Positions 24,153 to 37,182 of a DNA stretch of 64,000 nt are shown piece by piece. Origin of the DNA: Trichobilharzia regenti (taxonomy: Eukaryota > Platyhelminthes > Trematoda > Strigeidida > Schistosomatidae); assembly GCA_944472135.2 (NCBI GenBank), contig OX235265.1, positions 56,307,112 through 56,371,111 of the forward strand, given 5' to 3'. Positions within the stretch are counted from its first letter, which is position 1. Each line of letters starts with the position of its first letter. The position numbers and the translations under genes are program-made. Below the pieces are notes generated by a model. That model was not told the DNA's origin, did not search any database, and was given only the letters and a program-made list of their open reading frames with translations.

Positions 24153-25640
24153 CTAAATGGAAAAATAGCCAAAAAATTTGAGGTCAATTATGATTCAATG
24201 ATTAACCAACAACAGTGATTCAGCTTACCTTTTGATTTCAAGATAAAGATTGAGTAAATAATGCTACGTGAGAGACTTACAGACACTCTTTGGTAGTTTA
24301 AAAATAAAGTGACTGATCGCAACACTTCTGAAAGTGAACTTATTTTCACTAACCTTCAAACACAGAGTAGAAAGAAATTAACCCGCAAAAGTTTTGACTG
24401 CTGACAGATGGTTTTTCATATGACTTGAGTTATTAATTCTAATTTGTCCACAATTTTTGCAGCAACACAATTTGTGTCCTTATAAACCCGTCCACCCTAT
24501 AATATCATATCAAATTATGGATAAAAAGGGTCAGAGACTAGTGTTTTCCATTAAAACTATCCAGTGAAAAAACGGTTGTACTGAGAGTTCGAATAATCAT
24601 TTTATTGTAAACCATTTAAACGAAGATAATGATTGGCAAAAGAATTTCTGAAGATCTTATAGCATAATTATCTTGAGACAGCTAAAAGCATTTGGCTCAG
24701 CTCTCAGTCAAAATGTGAGCCAATGCAAAACTTTCAAGGAGACTGTATTTTCAATTTGTAAACAGTTAAACAGTCAACTTTGAAATCAGGAAAGGGGATT
24801 TCTTACTTAAAGAATATGTTTTTGTGGTAAGAAATCTACAGATCGTAAAATGGATAACAATAATAAGTGATTCGTTTGGAAATGTATTGCTTAATTTGGT
24901 CAGAGAACTTCTTATTGTCGTATTGAATTTTTACTTACTTTGAATGCTATCGTTAGGAATTTGTGCAAGCAGCATGCCTTTCGCTAAAAACAGGTTATTC
25001 TTATAACTGGCTTGCTGAGAACTGATCAGCCGGTCATCATAATTTTGTCCGATTAAATGATTCTAAATGGCTGAGAGAGTGCCCAATTTTTATAGACTTG
25101 AACTCATTGCTTTTCAAATAATAATCACAAAAACAATGGTTTCCAAGGTCAGTCTAGTCAGCAGACTGTTTGAAGTAACCATATAAACTTAATAAAAAAC
25201 ACATGCTTCATATCATATCATCACCTCATAAAATTTAGAGCATTTAGTTCCCCTTATGAATTTTGAAAAAGCAGTGAGAAGGCGCGCGCCTTTCGATTCA
25301 TTGCGTTACTTTTTGCAGTAATTTATAAAACTCTCATTTCTCTGCTATTGCTCACCACGAAGTTCTGGAAATTATTGAATTCCGTTAACTTTCGAACGCT
25401 TAAACCCCGGATTTACCATTTTTGACTACTAATACCTATAACAGAGTTTTTGGACATTTGTATCTTTTAAAAACAACTCATATTTAAAATTGTATATATT
25501 ATTGGATTTATATGTTCAAGTTGGCCAAGTCAATGAGTCTGTGATTTTGGTATCTTTTTAGTCAACTGTGCTGAACTATATTGCATGTTGTTGTATTGTA
25601 TCGTTGTTGTCGCTTTTTGCCCATTTTACCGTGAATTTTT
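24153..25640. other. ELAPOR intron g-h, 3' part
   Basis: No exon or repeat recognised before the LINE that starts near 25690. A run of about 20 T at 25639-25658 followed by GATTACAGCTTGATTTC matches the tail end of SINE2. Confidence 0.45.
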
Positions 25641-25734
25641 TTTTTTTTTTTTTTGATTACAGCTTGATTTCGCTGGTGTTGTTCTGATTGTTTTATCTCT
25701 TGTTATCTGATTTTAAGGGGAGCAACCCACAAGG

Positions 25735-26337
25735 TTGCTTCTCTCTAAACTATATCTTAATGTAACAATTCCTTTCCCAGGCGTGAGGCTAGCAACCCCA
25801 CCCTGTAAACAAAATTGCTACAGAAAATTCAGCACGATGAACCTCTTTGCACCAAAAGAAAAAGTCTGTGTGGGGACATGGAACGTCCGCACCATGTACG
25901 AGATTGGCAAAGCTGGCCAGATCGCAAACGAGATGAAAAGATACGGAATTCAAGTACTGGGGATATGTGAAAGCAGATGGAACGGGAATGGACTCACCAA
26001 GTTGTCAACGAGTGAGTCAGTGATCTACTCCGGTCACCCAGAAGATAACCACACGCACACCGAGGGCGTGGCTATCATGATGTCACCAACGGCAACGAAA
26101 GCCCTGATACAATGGGAGGCGATCTCGTCCAGGATAATGACCGCCAGATTCAACTCCAAAGGAAGAAAAGTGTCAATTATACAATGTTATGCACCCACAA
26201 ACAACGCAGACCTCGAAAATAAAGAAGAATTCTACAGACAACTACAGGCAACAATGGACAATACTCCAGCCGGAGACATTAAAATACTAATGGGAGACAT
26301 GAACGCCAAGCTCGGACCAGACAACACAGGAAGGTAA
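25735..26337 (+). pseudogene. RTE endonuclease domain (5' part of ORF)
   Basis: After an upstream non-coding-looking stretch, the endonuclease begins at about residue 43 with VGTWNVRTMYEIGKAGQIAN. It continues VLGICESRWNG (catalytic Glu), VSIIQCYAPTNNAD and ILMGDMNAKLGPDNTG (the GDxN motif). A TAA then interrupts at 26335. The same frame continues after the stop with LIMGREDLGEMNENGELFAD and CAFNELVIGG, so this is a point-mutation stop and not the true end of the protein. The APE-type endonuclease nicks the target for target-primed reverse transcription. Confidence 0.85.
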
Positions 26338-26789
26338 CTCATCATGGGTAGAGAAGATCTCGGAGAAATGAATGAAAATGGAGAACTCTTCGCCGACTTC
26401 TGCGCCTTCAATGAACTAGTGATTGGTGGCAGCGTATACAAACACAAAGATATCCACAAGGCTACATGGGTGTCACCAGACGGGCGAACCAAAATCAAAC
26501 TGACTTCATCTCAATAAAACTCAAGGAAGTGGAGGCGCAGTCTACTGGACACAAAAGTAAGAAGAGGAGCAGACGTTGGCTCAGACCACTATCTCGTACA
26601 AGGGACAATCCAAATCAAACTAAAAGCTTTCAGAGAAGGAGGAGCTGCAGATAGACCACAAGCCAAGTTCAACACTCAAAAGCTGAAGGACCAGGCTACA
26701 AAGGACATCTTCACTGCAAGCATAAAGGACAAACCTGAGACACAAACCAACACTAGCGAAGAGGTCGGCGTCAAAAAGCACTGGCACAA

Positions 26790-28640
26790 CTTGAAAACGG
26801 TGTGGAGTCAAACCTGCACGGAAGTTCTAGGCAGAAAGAAGACACAGGACAAACAGTGGCTCACTACGGACACTTGGAAACTAATAGAGGAGAGAAGGAC
26901 AGTGAAACAAAAGATAATCCAGTGCACCGACGAGCAACAAAAACAGGATTTGAATGCAAGCCACAATACGCTGAACAAAAGAGTAAAGAAGAGTGCCAGG
27001 GAAGACAAAAGAAAATATTATGAAGCCATGGAAGTGAAGCAGAACAAGCTGCAGGCAAATGAGACCTCACCACACTCTATCAAACAACTAGGCACCTACT
27101 GGGCAAAAGTTAGACACAGATTAAGCCAGTAAAGGATGACAATGGATAGTCAATCACCAAAGAAGTGGAGCAAAGAAAACACTGGTTTGAACATTTCAAA
27201 AGACTTCTAAATCGACCGCCACCTACAATGCGCCTAACAATACCAACAACGGAAGTAGAAATACCAGTGAACATCGACCACCCGACGAAATCACACGTCC
27301 TGAATGCAGTCAAGATCCTAAAAGCTGGAAAAGCAGCAGGACCAGATGGAATCCCAGCAGAAGCATTGATATGGACCCAGAGACAACAGCGCACTTGATG
27401 ACGCCATTGCTGGAGAAGGTGTGTAAAGAGGGAAAAGTACTCGAGGATTGGAAGAAAGGATACTTATTCAAACTTCCAAAGAAAGGAGACTTAAGTCAAT
27501 GCAAAACCTGGCGCGGAATTATGCTTTTGTCCATCCCAAGCAAAATACTAAGCGGCATCATCCTGGAGAGAATCAAACAAGCCAAACTGGATGAAAAACT
27601 TCGACCGGAACAAGCGGGATTCAGGAGAAACAAGTCATGTGTTGATCAAATCGCCATACTACGCATCATCAATGAACAAAGCTTGGAATCGCAGTCACCT
27701 CTCTATCTCAAAAAACTTCATCGACTTTGAAAAGGCCTTCGATAGTGTACCGTGGATCGAGAGGTGATTTGGCAACTACTTTGCTACTACGGGGTGTCAT
27801 CGACAATTATACATCTCATCCAACAGTTATACGACGATGCTGCATGTCAAGTAATCCACAACGGGAAACTCGCGGAGTCCTTCGAAGTGAAGAGGGGAGT
27901 AAGACAAGGCTGCCTACTATCTTCAATGATTTTCTTGACTGTGGTAGACTGGATAAGGCAACAGACAATGGGCAACAAAGAGAAGACAGTCATAAAATTG
28001 ACCCACACGAAAAAACCTACAGGATCTGGACTTCACATATGATATATATCTGATTTCCCACAAACCGGAAGATATGCAAGTGAAAAGCAACAAGTTGGCA
28101 AAAGAAGAAGCATCAAAGATGGGACTTCAGGTGAACATAGATAAAACAGAGGTGATGAAAATTCCTGGCTAACACCAGCAGCAAACAACAACAACAGACA
28201 GCAATCAGCAAAAATAAATGGAAGGAACCTTAAAGAAACAACCTCCTTTACCTACCTACAAAACTGGGAAGCATCGTTTCAACTACAGGCGGAACTGACG
28301 AGGATATCAAAGCAGGAATCGGAAAAGCAAGAGAATCTTTCATCACTTTCAAGTCTCTGTGGAGGTCAACAGCACTCAGCATCAAAAATAAGATCCGGAT
28401 TTTCAACTCCAATATGAAGTCAGTGCTACTTTATGGGTCAGGGACTTGGCGCGTCATGAAGAGCACCTCAAACAAACTACAGGCCTTCATCAATAGCTGT
28501 CTTCGCTCAGTACTCAAGGTCAGATGGCCAGAAAAGATCAGCAACAGGGAAAAATCTCTGGCAATGAAACAACCAGGAACAGTTTGTGCAACAAATAGGA
28601 AAACAGGAAGAAATGGAGATGGATTGGCCATACTCTGAGG
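26790..28640 (+). pseudogene. RTE reverse transcriptase region, frameshifted
   Basis: Pieces lie in different frames. They are the linker (26791-27132), WFEHFKRLLNRPPPTMRLTI and LKAGKAAGPDGIPAEAL (27165-27398), LRPEQAGFRRNKSCVDQIAI (27371-27730), FIDFEKAFDSVPW (about 27718-27755) and VKRGVRQGCLLSSMIFLTVV (27752-28042). The catalytic FADD box is replaced by DFTYDIYL (about 28030-28050), so one catalytic aspartate is lost. Past this come VNIDKTEVMKI and VLLYGSGTW, normal C-terminal RT landmarks. The enzyme cannot be functional. Confidence 0.85.
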
Positions 28641-29382
28641 AAACCATCAAGTGACATCACAAGACAGGCTCTCGGGTGGAACCCGAAATGGAAGCGGCGA
28701 GTTGGTCGTCATTGCGAGAGTGACATGGAGGAGGTCATGTGAAGAGGAGATGAAAGCATATAGGTAGACGTGGAGCAGAATGAAGATGTTGGCAGAAAAC
28801 CGAACGCAATGGAGATGTGTGGCTGAAGCCCTGTGTTCCCCTAGGAATTAAAGGATATAATAATAATAATAAATAATCGCAGATAAGAAGTAAGAAAGTG
28901 GGATAAAAACAAATACATTAAACGTTTCAGATAAATAACTTCTTCTTATTGTTGCGCCTCATGAAAGTTAAAATTTGAAATAGTAGCAAGATGTAACTAT
29001 GAAAAGTGTCAGGCGAATAATTTGGGCCAGCTTTGCATTAAGTGTCTACTGTAACACAAAATCATTCAGTCTCATTCACTGGTATACGAAGGCTAAAAAA
29101 TAAGTGACATTTACAGCACACACAATTTGGAATACTTTGCATTCAAAATGTCTAAGGTCAAATGCTACTCTTTTAGTCAGCTAACTCAAAGCACATACGA
29201 TTACTACTGTCAGTCGTTGGGTAAAACTAAACAGGAAAATCAATTTCGCCCTTTTCATAAACACAGAATTATCAACTCTATGTGCTACAGTAAATCAATT
29301 CTATTCAGAAAACTTTAGGAAGCAAATGGTAACTATGCATCACGCATGTACTGAAAAAAATTGAAAACCCAAATAATATAAA

Positions 29383-29522
29383 CGGTGGATGGTGACTAGC
29401 AGTGGAATCTAGAGTGCGCATTTCGTCCTATTTGGGACTTGTCATCTGGGTGTACCTGCATTCCCCAGTGAGTGATGATGTTCCCACCGAGGCTCGAACC
29501 CACTTCTAGTCACCATCCACCG
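29383..29522 (-). repeat. Sm-alpha-like hammerhead SINE with inverted termini
   Basis: Read on the minus strand: GGTTCGAGCCTC box B, then CCCAGATGACAAGTCCCAAA and TAGGACGAAATGCGC, then ATTCCACTGCTAGTCACC. This follows the Schistosoma Sm-alpha hammerhead order (stem I, core, stem II with CAAAU loop, GAAA, stem III). The core strand is ATGACAA where CTGATGA is needed, so it is presumably inactive. The ends are 22-bp inverted repeats with one mismatch (CGGTGGATGGTGACTAG...). Confidence 0.75.
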
Positions 29523-31055
29523 ATTAAATTCTAATTACATGCCCAGATATCGCCGAATCATCTGCACAAGAAGCCAACATGTTAACCTGAGACCGAGCAC
29601 TTCGATTCAATCAGTCGACAGGGAAATCTAAAATTCAATTAAACCGTCAAAAGGAAGTCATTTATAGTCTCATAAGTGAAAATGTTCAGTATTAAAGATA
29701 TTAACGCCCAGACTGAATAACTGTATAGTAGCAAAAAAGATAGTATACAAGTCACAACCTGCGTACCCTTGTTCTTTTATTTCAAAAACGTTACAAGCAA
29801 CATTTGGGATGAATCATAAATTCATTTCTCCCTCAACTATTCAAAAGTCCTTAATTTAGTCATTTGGCTTTACAGTAAGACAATGCATTATGACCGTTCG
29901 TCTCACGAGAGTCTCACTTTAATCCTTAATCAAGAAGGTAGAAAGAATACAATATTAAAATTTTAGGCCTTTATAGAGTACTTACTATTTCTTAAATGTC
30001 TTTTACACTTTTGCATACATTTAAAAATTAAAATAGTGATAAGAATAAATATTTGTCTGTAGTGCATGTGACATATTACTGCCAACATTTTTCATTACGT
30101 TAGCATCACTTTCAAACGTCAAACTGCAGACTACACGTAGCATGATTTACTTATTGTATAAGAATAAAAAATTATTTAATTTAAACTAAAAACCTCCAAC
30201 ACGCATTTTCAAACACCTTCCAGCAGTATAAATCTAAGCCACCCATAGGCTGAAAGAAATGAAAGTAAAATAATCTGACTCAATATATTACGTTATAGTA
30301 AGTGTAAATGAATTTGTTTATGAATCAAAGTACACAAACACTTTGTAAGTCTAAATATACTAAGGGGGATAAAACATTTTTTTATGAAAAGCAGAGACAT
30401 CTTACTAAGCATACGTGTATTTTATGTTTTTTGTAAATCTTATAAAAAATGATAAAAAGGTCTAGAATATTCAAAGAGCTAAAGTGATTTTCACGACATC
30501 ACTACAGTCATTGTCGCAAGGGAAAAAAATCAAATAATAGGTGTAAATAGTATAACGACAAACAAATAGTGATCACATCAAAAGCTGAATCTCTGAGATC
30601 AGTCTTCAATTCCAAAGGCAAAAATTATTCATATGCAATAAAAATCAATGATCTCATCGGTGGCATTTATTCAAAGTTGCTTTGTGTCTAAATTAGTGAC
30701 AAACGTCTGACTCACAATGTCTTAAATAAGAAATTATTTATTCTCAAATACTACAACTTTTATCAAAAGGTGAGTTAGTAATGATAACCAAATAGAAATT
30801 CAGTTATTTTTATCTTAGAAAGTATCAGTACGGCTGATTTTTCAGTGAACGCGATGATTCGATTTGAAATTCAGAGAAATAATGAACAGAAGCGATATAT
30901 TTTTTATTTCAATAATTTTTGTGGAAAAGAAAGAGAATTAAAAATAATAACTACGGGTAATTATTTGTTCATGTTTGTAACCGTATTGATGAACTTCATC
31001 CTGATATATGAACATCTGGGGTGAGTGTTTGTGTCTTACCAGGGCTAAGAACCCG
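29523..31055. other. ELAPOR intron g-h, no feature
   Basis: Very AT-rich sequence. No repeat or exon recognised. Confidence 0.5.
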
Positions 31056-31056
31056 A

Positions 31057-31215
31057 ACTTAATTATTTGGTGGTGGCTAACAGCAGAATTCAGGATGTTT
31101 GCCTCATCCTTTTCGGGACGCGTTAGCTGGAGACACTTGCTACCTAGTGAGTGACGGTGTTCCTATTATGGCTCGAACCTGGCAGACATAGATTCAAAAG
31201 CTTAAGCATCCTCCA
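31057..31215 (-). repeat. Sm-alpha-like SINE, degraded
   Basis: On the minus strand the element has box-B-like GGTTCGAGCC, CTCCAGCTAACGCGTCCC, then AAGGATGAGGCAAACATCC and TGAATTCTGCTGTTAGCC. The order and spacing match the copy at 29383-29522, but the conserved GAAA is lost (GAGG). Confidence 0.6.
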
Positions 31216-31219
31216 TTAT

Positions 31220-32930
31220 CCAGCCATTTACTGACAATCAGTAAATAATTATCTGGCTAGACAATTACCTCTCCTAGTTCACCAACATGAGTATAATTTC
31301 TGGTAAAAAGTAGTATGCATATCACTTTACTATTAAAATCAGTCTGTTAAGTTTCACAGATTCGATGCATTTCCACTAAATGCAAGAGCAGTAACGCAAA
31401 CACTACTATATGAAAACATCTGTGAAGACTTTTCAAGATGCTGAAGAAAGCTCTGAAATGCAAAATAATCCTCAACAAACCGAAATTTACTTCCTATAGT
31501 CTTCCAAATACATACTCAGTTTGATAAGGATGGCTTTATATATAAAAATACTTCAGAAGGCATCAGTAACAATTAGCACATTATTGTGTTGTGTGATACC
31601 GGAAACTGGTGGTAACTTCATTGGTATATCATACGAAAAGTAATGTCTGATGGCCTTATACGAGACTAGTGATTACAAATAGTGGTAATGGTAATTCATG
31701 AATACAAAGGTAATATTTTAAAAATATGACTTATACAATCACGGATACGAAATTAAAAGCAGAATGTCTTTTCACTTGGTTTGAAAGTAATTTTGTGTAT
31801 AAGCAAAAGGGCATCCATAATTAGCGTTGAATACTCTTGTACAAAGACCTCTACCATTCCACTTAACTGAATTTTAAAAGAAGAAAGTTAATTCATAAAA
31901 CTAATAATAGAACTGAAGCGGCAACCACGGTAGACATGCATTACAAGATAAGTATTTTCATTGGTCGGATTTTAAAAAAATCTAGTAGGCTTCTCTATTT
32001 AGATAAACATTAGACGACAAATCGATTAATGCTCACACCCATTGAAAAATAAGTAGAAACAACTTAGTGAGATTACTAAATATGAATAAACGCCCTTTTT
32101 GGAGGTATTGTTTTCGAAGTTGATTGTTCATAAAACGACATCTATATATCAGGACGCATGAGTAAACAGTACTAGGTATTTCTAAAAACTAATTCAGTAA
32201 GGTATTGGAAGATATTTATGACTAAATCAGTGTTTGGTGAAGTGATTAAGAACTTCGAAGGGATTCATAACTGTCATCCATCACCTCAACAAGGAAAAGA
32301 AAATTATTGTTGCTACAAAATTAGATCATCAAATTACAGGGTCACACTCAATATGATTACAAACCGTAACCGATTTCATTCTTAAGTAAACAGTAATTCC
32401 TCATTGGGTAGTTCGTTGGACTACGTAGTTACTAATGTATGTGATTTCGGTAGGAATTCTCACAAATTAATCAATCTTACTTACAAAAAATTCTCAAGGA
32501 CTAGGAAACTATCCCAATCAAAATTCCATACAGGCTGCGACTTGTTGTTTGAGGGTTTTGAGTGTTTTAAAAGCACAAACAAACCACTTGAATGTATGCA
32601 GATTAAGATTTATGTTGAGTAGAGGAAAATAAAGTATACATTCTCATAATATCAGTCAATGATAGTATAACCGATGCAAAAATTTCATATAAGAATGACC
32701 AAATACTATTTCAAAATGAATTTTTCATTCACTTTCAACTTGAGTTTGACACGCCTCTTCAAGTGATCCTAGTAAAATGTCACATAAATGGACTCTAGTG
32801 AGAATTATGTTAATTTAGATATTTATGTCAGGTAAATTACACGTATATGACTACTTGACATGGGAAGTGATAACACTTACTATCCAAGGAATGTTGACCA
32901 AGTATGCACAAAACTTGTCATAAATAAACT
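31220..32930. other. ELAPOR intron g-h, no feature
   Basis: Nothing recognised in this stretch. Confidence 0.45.
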
Positions 32931-32939
32931 AAATGTAGT

Positions 32940-33170
32940 TCAGTTTCTGTGGCAAAGTTCATTAAAGAATAGTACACCTCCATACCTTTTGTATTCCGCA
33001 CTGTTTTTATTCGGTGGAGTTGCTAGCCTCACTCCTAACATTTCCTCTATACCGGACTTACTACTGGCTAGACGTGGTTTAGTAATAAGTAAACCGAGAA
33101 CTGAACACTGAACCACCAGAATGATTGGCAAGCATTCTACTAGTGAACCACCGAAATAAATGAATAATGT
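32940..33170 (-). mobile_element. RTE 5'-end fragment next to a tRNA-like sequence
   Basis: On the minus strand GGAGTGAGGCTAGCAACTCC matches the 5' region of the RTE element at about 25780 (GCGTGAGGCTAGCAACCCCA). Next to it GGTGGTTCACTAGTAGAATG resembles a box A. It is a short remnant. Confidence 0.5.
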
Positions 33171-33599
33171 GGGTGACTGATAAATTTTCAAGTAGTTAGT
33201 GAAGGTAGTCTACTACTGTCTGTTGCTGAATTCGATGATTGCCTTTTCTGGTACAGAAATCATGTGTGCAGCAGACATGTATTCAATACCTTGAGTGCTG
33301 ATTACATCAGGATTTCAGATCTTCAAATATTCCCACTGTTGGAATTAGAACAAAACATATAAGCGAACAATATTGTTTTCAATTAGATCTTATTCAGGCT
33401 CTACTCTAATTTACATAGCTTTTTATTCAAAAAATACAACCAGTAATGGTGAGTCTGTGAATCAAAAATAATAATAAAGAGAAGGCAACTGGAGTTAAAA
33501 TGAAACAATTGTTCCTGAAAGTGTAATTCAACTGGGATGTGGTTAGTGAAGTCTTACGTGTAAGATTATCTAGAGCCATCTAATGAACTCACACTACGG

Positions 33600-34440
33600 C
33601 CACCCTTTGTTTGTCATACTTCAATCTACCAGTTATGGTTGTACCAGCGAAAGATAAGATACTTAGCTGTGGCACATCTATGTTCATTTATAAATTTAGG
33701 TGTTCCTGTGGATTAAGCCATACTGCGAGAAATACTGGACACCTCAAAAAACGTGTTACTAAGCGTCTTCCCCCATGGTTCGGAAAAGGCCAAATAAAAT
33801 CTATAAGGAGTTCAATTTTGTCTCATCTGGTTGATAGTGTTTGCCAAGTGGAAAAAAGAAGTGACTTCAAGGTAACCTGTCACATTCCATCGAACTTTTT
33901 GAATAGAATTTGAACCTGCTGTTTACACATAGCCGCTATGGATATTTGAGAGGACGATCCCAGTCTCCGTATACAAAAGAAGTTTGTTCTACCTTTGTCT
34001 CTCCCTTGGCCTAAGCGAATTCTAATTAAAAACTTCCCACCCTTTCTAATTCTCCATTTCTCTCGTCCTTTTATGTTATTTATTTAAAATCTGATTATTT
34101 GTCCACTTTACCCTTAGCATTACGTAACTTTTAAGATTTGACCTAATTTATCTATTGAACTGTCTACATGCACAAAGTATATTCGTTGTTCTTATCACCA
34201 CCTGCAGGAACTCCCTGTACTTGTTAAGATAAGCCTTACTATCATTATTTCTGCTATCATTATAATCATGATTATTATTGACGTTCAAAACATTTAACAC
34301 GATATTATTCTTACTGATCCACAAACTCACCGTCATTGGCTAAATTTCTACAAATAAAGTTATGTAAATTACAGCAACGCTTGAAGAAGGCCTGACTGAA
34401 AACGATGTTGTTCACCTATATGTATTGTTTTAGCATTAAG
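33600..34440 (+). mobile_element. PLE-A-like remnant with GIY-YIG fragment and 3' region
   Basis: FIYKFRCSCGLSHTARNTGH and LKKRVTKRLPPWF (33680-33790) show the PLE GIY-YIG layout, but YIG has mutated to HTA. SSILSHLVDSVCQVEKRSDF follows. The 3' part ends near 34380-34430 with CTTGAAGAAGGCCTGACTGA, a PLE-type 3' end. In-frame stops exist after 33913. Confidence 0.65.
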
Positions 34441-34584
34441 ATTTAAAATTTAATATAGAGAATATTTTTATTACTATTTTTACAATAGTCATCAGAACCA
34501 ATTATTTTTTTACTGTTAGGGTTACTCATTTATTGTTTTCAAGAGTTGATTTGTAAGGAATTGATTTGTTTTTCGAGTTAGACC

Positions 34585-34745
34585 ACGGATTGATAGCAGT
34601 TAGAGAACCACTGAAAACCAGGGAGTACCGCACAGCTGTTTCATCCTAGTATGGGACTTATCGTCAGTATTCATCTACTGGGTTAAGAACCCAAGATCTT
34701 TCGGTTACGAGGCAAGCTCGTTGACCATGCAGCCACTGGGATAAT
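34585..34745 (-). repeat. SINE1 copy 4
   Basis: On minus: CCCAGTGGCTGCATGGTCAA, box-B-like GGTTCTTAACCC, then ATACTGACGATAAGTCCC, ACTAGGATGAAACAGCTG and CTGGTTTTCAGTGGTTC. The ribozyme stem III palindrome ACAGCTGT is intact. The core strand is ACGATAA. Confidence 0.75.
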
Positions 34746-35869
34746 TTGTCTGAGTACATGTCGACTATTACAACCAGTGATTTCTGTAGAAATACTACTT
34801 ACAGATATCTGCCTAGAATGCAAAGCCGTCAGGAATTCACGATCTCAAAACCAGGCCTATAAAATATCCCACTTTCAGTAGCATGTCATTTAGAAAGTGA
34901 AGCAGAGCAAAAAGCGAATACAGTTCGTTCTCGAAATCAACTGGAAAAATTCGAATGCTCCAAACTATTATTTATTTATTTATCCACAAAATGCTAATCA
35001 AGTAGACTGTGAAACTTGTACATTGCAAATAAAAAGATTATAATCCACTGATCATTAGATTTCAACCAAGTGGATTTACGGTAGAATGCTTGCTTCCTAA
35101 GTCAACACTCCTGGGTTTAATTACCGATGTTGATGTAAGTGTAAATTTTTGAATAGCCGCCAACTATGGTTAAACTGTTGCTGCACCTTATCCATGTTTT
35201 CAACGGTTTTCTAATCAATACCGGTATGTGATAAAATCCAGCTTGAAATCAATCTAATCCACACAAAATGAGAGTAATTGGAATAAAATTGAACCTTTAA
35301 TCATGCTAAGACTTCAGAAAACTTTTATCTTTTTTCTCATTGGTATTCATTCTAGGGAAAAACAATCGTATACCCTAGCTGATTGATTATTAGTGGGAAC
35401 TCTGTCCTGAAAAAATAGGGAAGATTTGTAACTCAGGTGGATGATTTGCAATCAATAATGGTCCATAAATGTAATCACGTGTATTTAATTTTAGTGATCG
35501 ACCATGAGATTTGATTGTTGCTTGGAAAATTGTAGCAGTTTTCCTCAGGTTTAAAAATTTACACAATATGTTACGTGACTTAAAGACCGGTTACAAGACC
35601 AGATAAATATAATGCCAAATCTACAACCCATCCCATTTGGTATAAATATCTCTACTTCATTTATGCTTTAAGATAATCTAAGACTACAAAATGAAGGTTT
35701 TTGAAGGTGGTTAATCAAATATGTGCTCAAATCGTTTACTTAATCAAAACTAAAAATATGTCTGAAAATCATTCAGTTACTCGGTAAATATACCAATTTT
35801 CTAGATTCCCTGTTCCAGGTAATTATATCACAAACGAAGAAAGCAACAAAATCTCTAGAATAGTTTTCC

Positions 35870-36062
35870 GGATTCAATTCGTAGTATAGTAGCCGATTAT
35901 TCAAACAACACGAGTCCGAATCCCTGCCTATGCACTGCTTAACTTACCCTAGCCCGAAGAAAGGATGTCGCTGTGAGTTAGACCAGCAACTTCACTCAGT
36001 AAAACAACACCACTACTACTGAAAATTCAAAGCTGAAAGCCCTATATTTTACTTGGTACGCA
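35870..36062 (+). repeat. SINE-like repeat family 5, copy 1
   Basis: It contains a box-B-like GAGTCCGAATCCC, and its 3' part (AACACCACTACTACTGAAAA, CTTGGTACGCAT) is shared with 42100-42180. It abuts the 3' splice site of exon g. Confidence 0.5.
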
Positions 36063-36112
36063 TTTAAAACACAATTGAAAATTAATTGACGAAGAACAAA
36101 CATATTCATTAC

Positions 36113-36295
36113 CTTCCATCTTCAATTCCATTTAAACACTTTTGACAACCAATGGGATTACTGTTCTTGACATTTGTAGCTTCTATCTGATAAATCTTGA
36201 CATGATCTTGTACAGCAGAGTTGTAACTGCTTGGCACTCCAGATTTATCAAAAGTCCAGATAAATTTAGTTCCACTAGCTTCTCGTACGCGAAAA
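36113..36295 (-). CDS. ELAPOR1: ELAPOR exon g (SFTWAF-like and KIYxIxxTNV block)
   Basis: The 183-nt exon has acceptor GTTTTAG and donor GTAATG (36112-36107). One base completes the threonine codon from exon f: NFT|FRVREASGTKFIWTFDKSG. It continues VKIYQIEATNVKNSNPIGC, QKCLNGIEDG and leaves two bases. The vertebrate match is YIIEENTTTSFTWAF, then AKIYSINVTNVMNG and the first cysteines of the next repeat. A probable N-glycosylation site of the human NVTN does not appear in the same form here. Confidence 0.93.
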
Positions 36296-37182
36296 CTAAA
36301 ACAAACAAAACTTGGTGAATAGATCAAATAGAAATATTCAAAAATAATTAGCAGTGAAAAAGTGAAAGAGCTGCTACGTGAACAGTAATTACAATCGGCC
36401 TAAAGTTTCCGACGATTCGTGAAGCTTTTGATCTGTAGTTAGCAATTCAAGTGTACATGATCTTCTCCCTTTATAATCCAAATAACTGCTGCTTTATCAA
36501 CCGCAGAAAAACCTCTAGTCAATGTCATACGCTTCCTAAGGGTTTTCAAATATTCTAATATTAAAAATACAAAATCCAACAGGAAAATCTTATTTATCAG
36601 TTATTCTGTAAATATTCTGTAAACACCTCTACCGAATGAAATAGTTCCAGTTGCGCCTATTATCCCATGATAATAGTTGTTAAAAAAACAGTCTACTGTG
36701 ATAAAACCTCTAGGACTCTACAAAAGTACTAAAAACGGTATGCTACACCACTTGAAAACGATAATAAGCGACATAGCGAAATGGTTATCTTTGATTTTAA
36801 TCTGCAGAAAAAAAGTGTAATTAATTAAATGTGTATCTGATGTATAGCTCCATATATAATTAATTTAGATTTAAGTGGAATATAGACCATGTGTAGCAAA
36901 AATAACAACAGGCTGCTTATATCACTGGGATACCAAAATTCGCATGCATCAAAATGCTTAAGCTCTTCTGCCCTTCAGATAGCTTGAATCATGTAAATAT
37001 ATCAAGTGACCAATACATGAACTCGAACGCATATTTAATTAGTTTCCCACTAAACGCAATGCCATTCTTCATGGAATTGAACAAAAAAATGTACAGAATT
37101 GATATTCTGCAACAGCACTACAACAAATCATGTACTTTAGATAACTGCTTTACATGTAAATTCTGTATGAAGAAGAAATAGC
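36296..37182. other. ELAPOR intron f-g, proximal part
   Basis: No feature recognised. A 75-codon open frame at 36954-37181 (+) shows no known motif. Confidence 0.4.

Larger units (their letters stand above)
25690..28872 (+). mobile_element. RTE-clade non-LTR retrotransposon (SR2-like), inactivated
   Basis: About 3.2 kb holds an apurinic endonuclease domain, then a reverse transcriptase, then a short C-terminal region, ending in (ATA)n near 28857-28872, the microsatellite tail typical of RTE elements. It is higher in GC than its surroundings. No complete frame remains: there is an in-frame stop at about 26335 and several frameshifts. It is antisense to the ELAPOR gene inside its largest intron. 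It resembles the RTE elements known from schistosomes (SR2 and relatives), by motif and not by a database match. Confidence 0.88.

Noticed and set aside
26232..27394. Several minus-strand open frames under the LINE
   Set aside because: They are shadows of the plus-strand RTE coding sequence.
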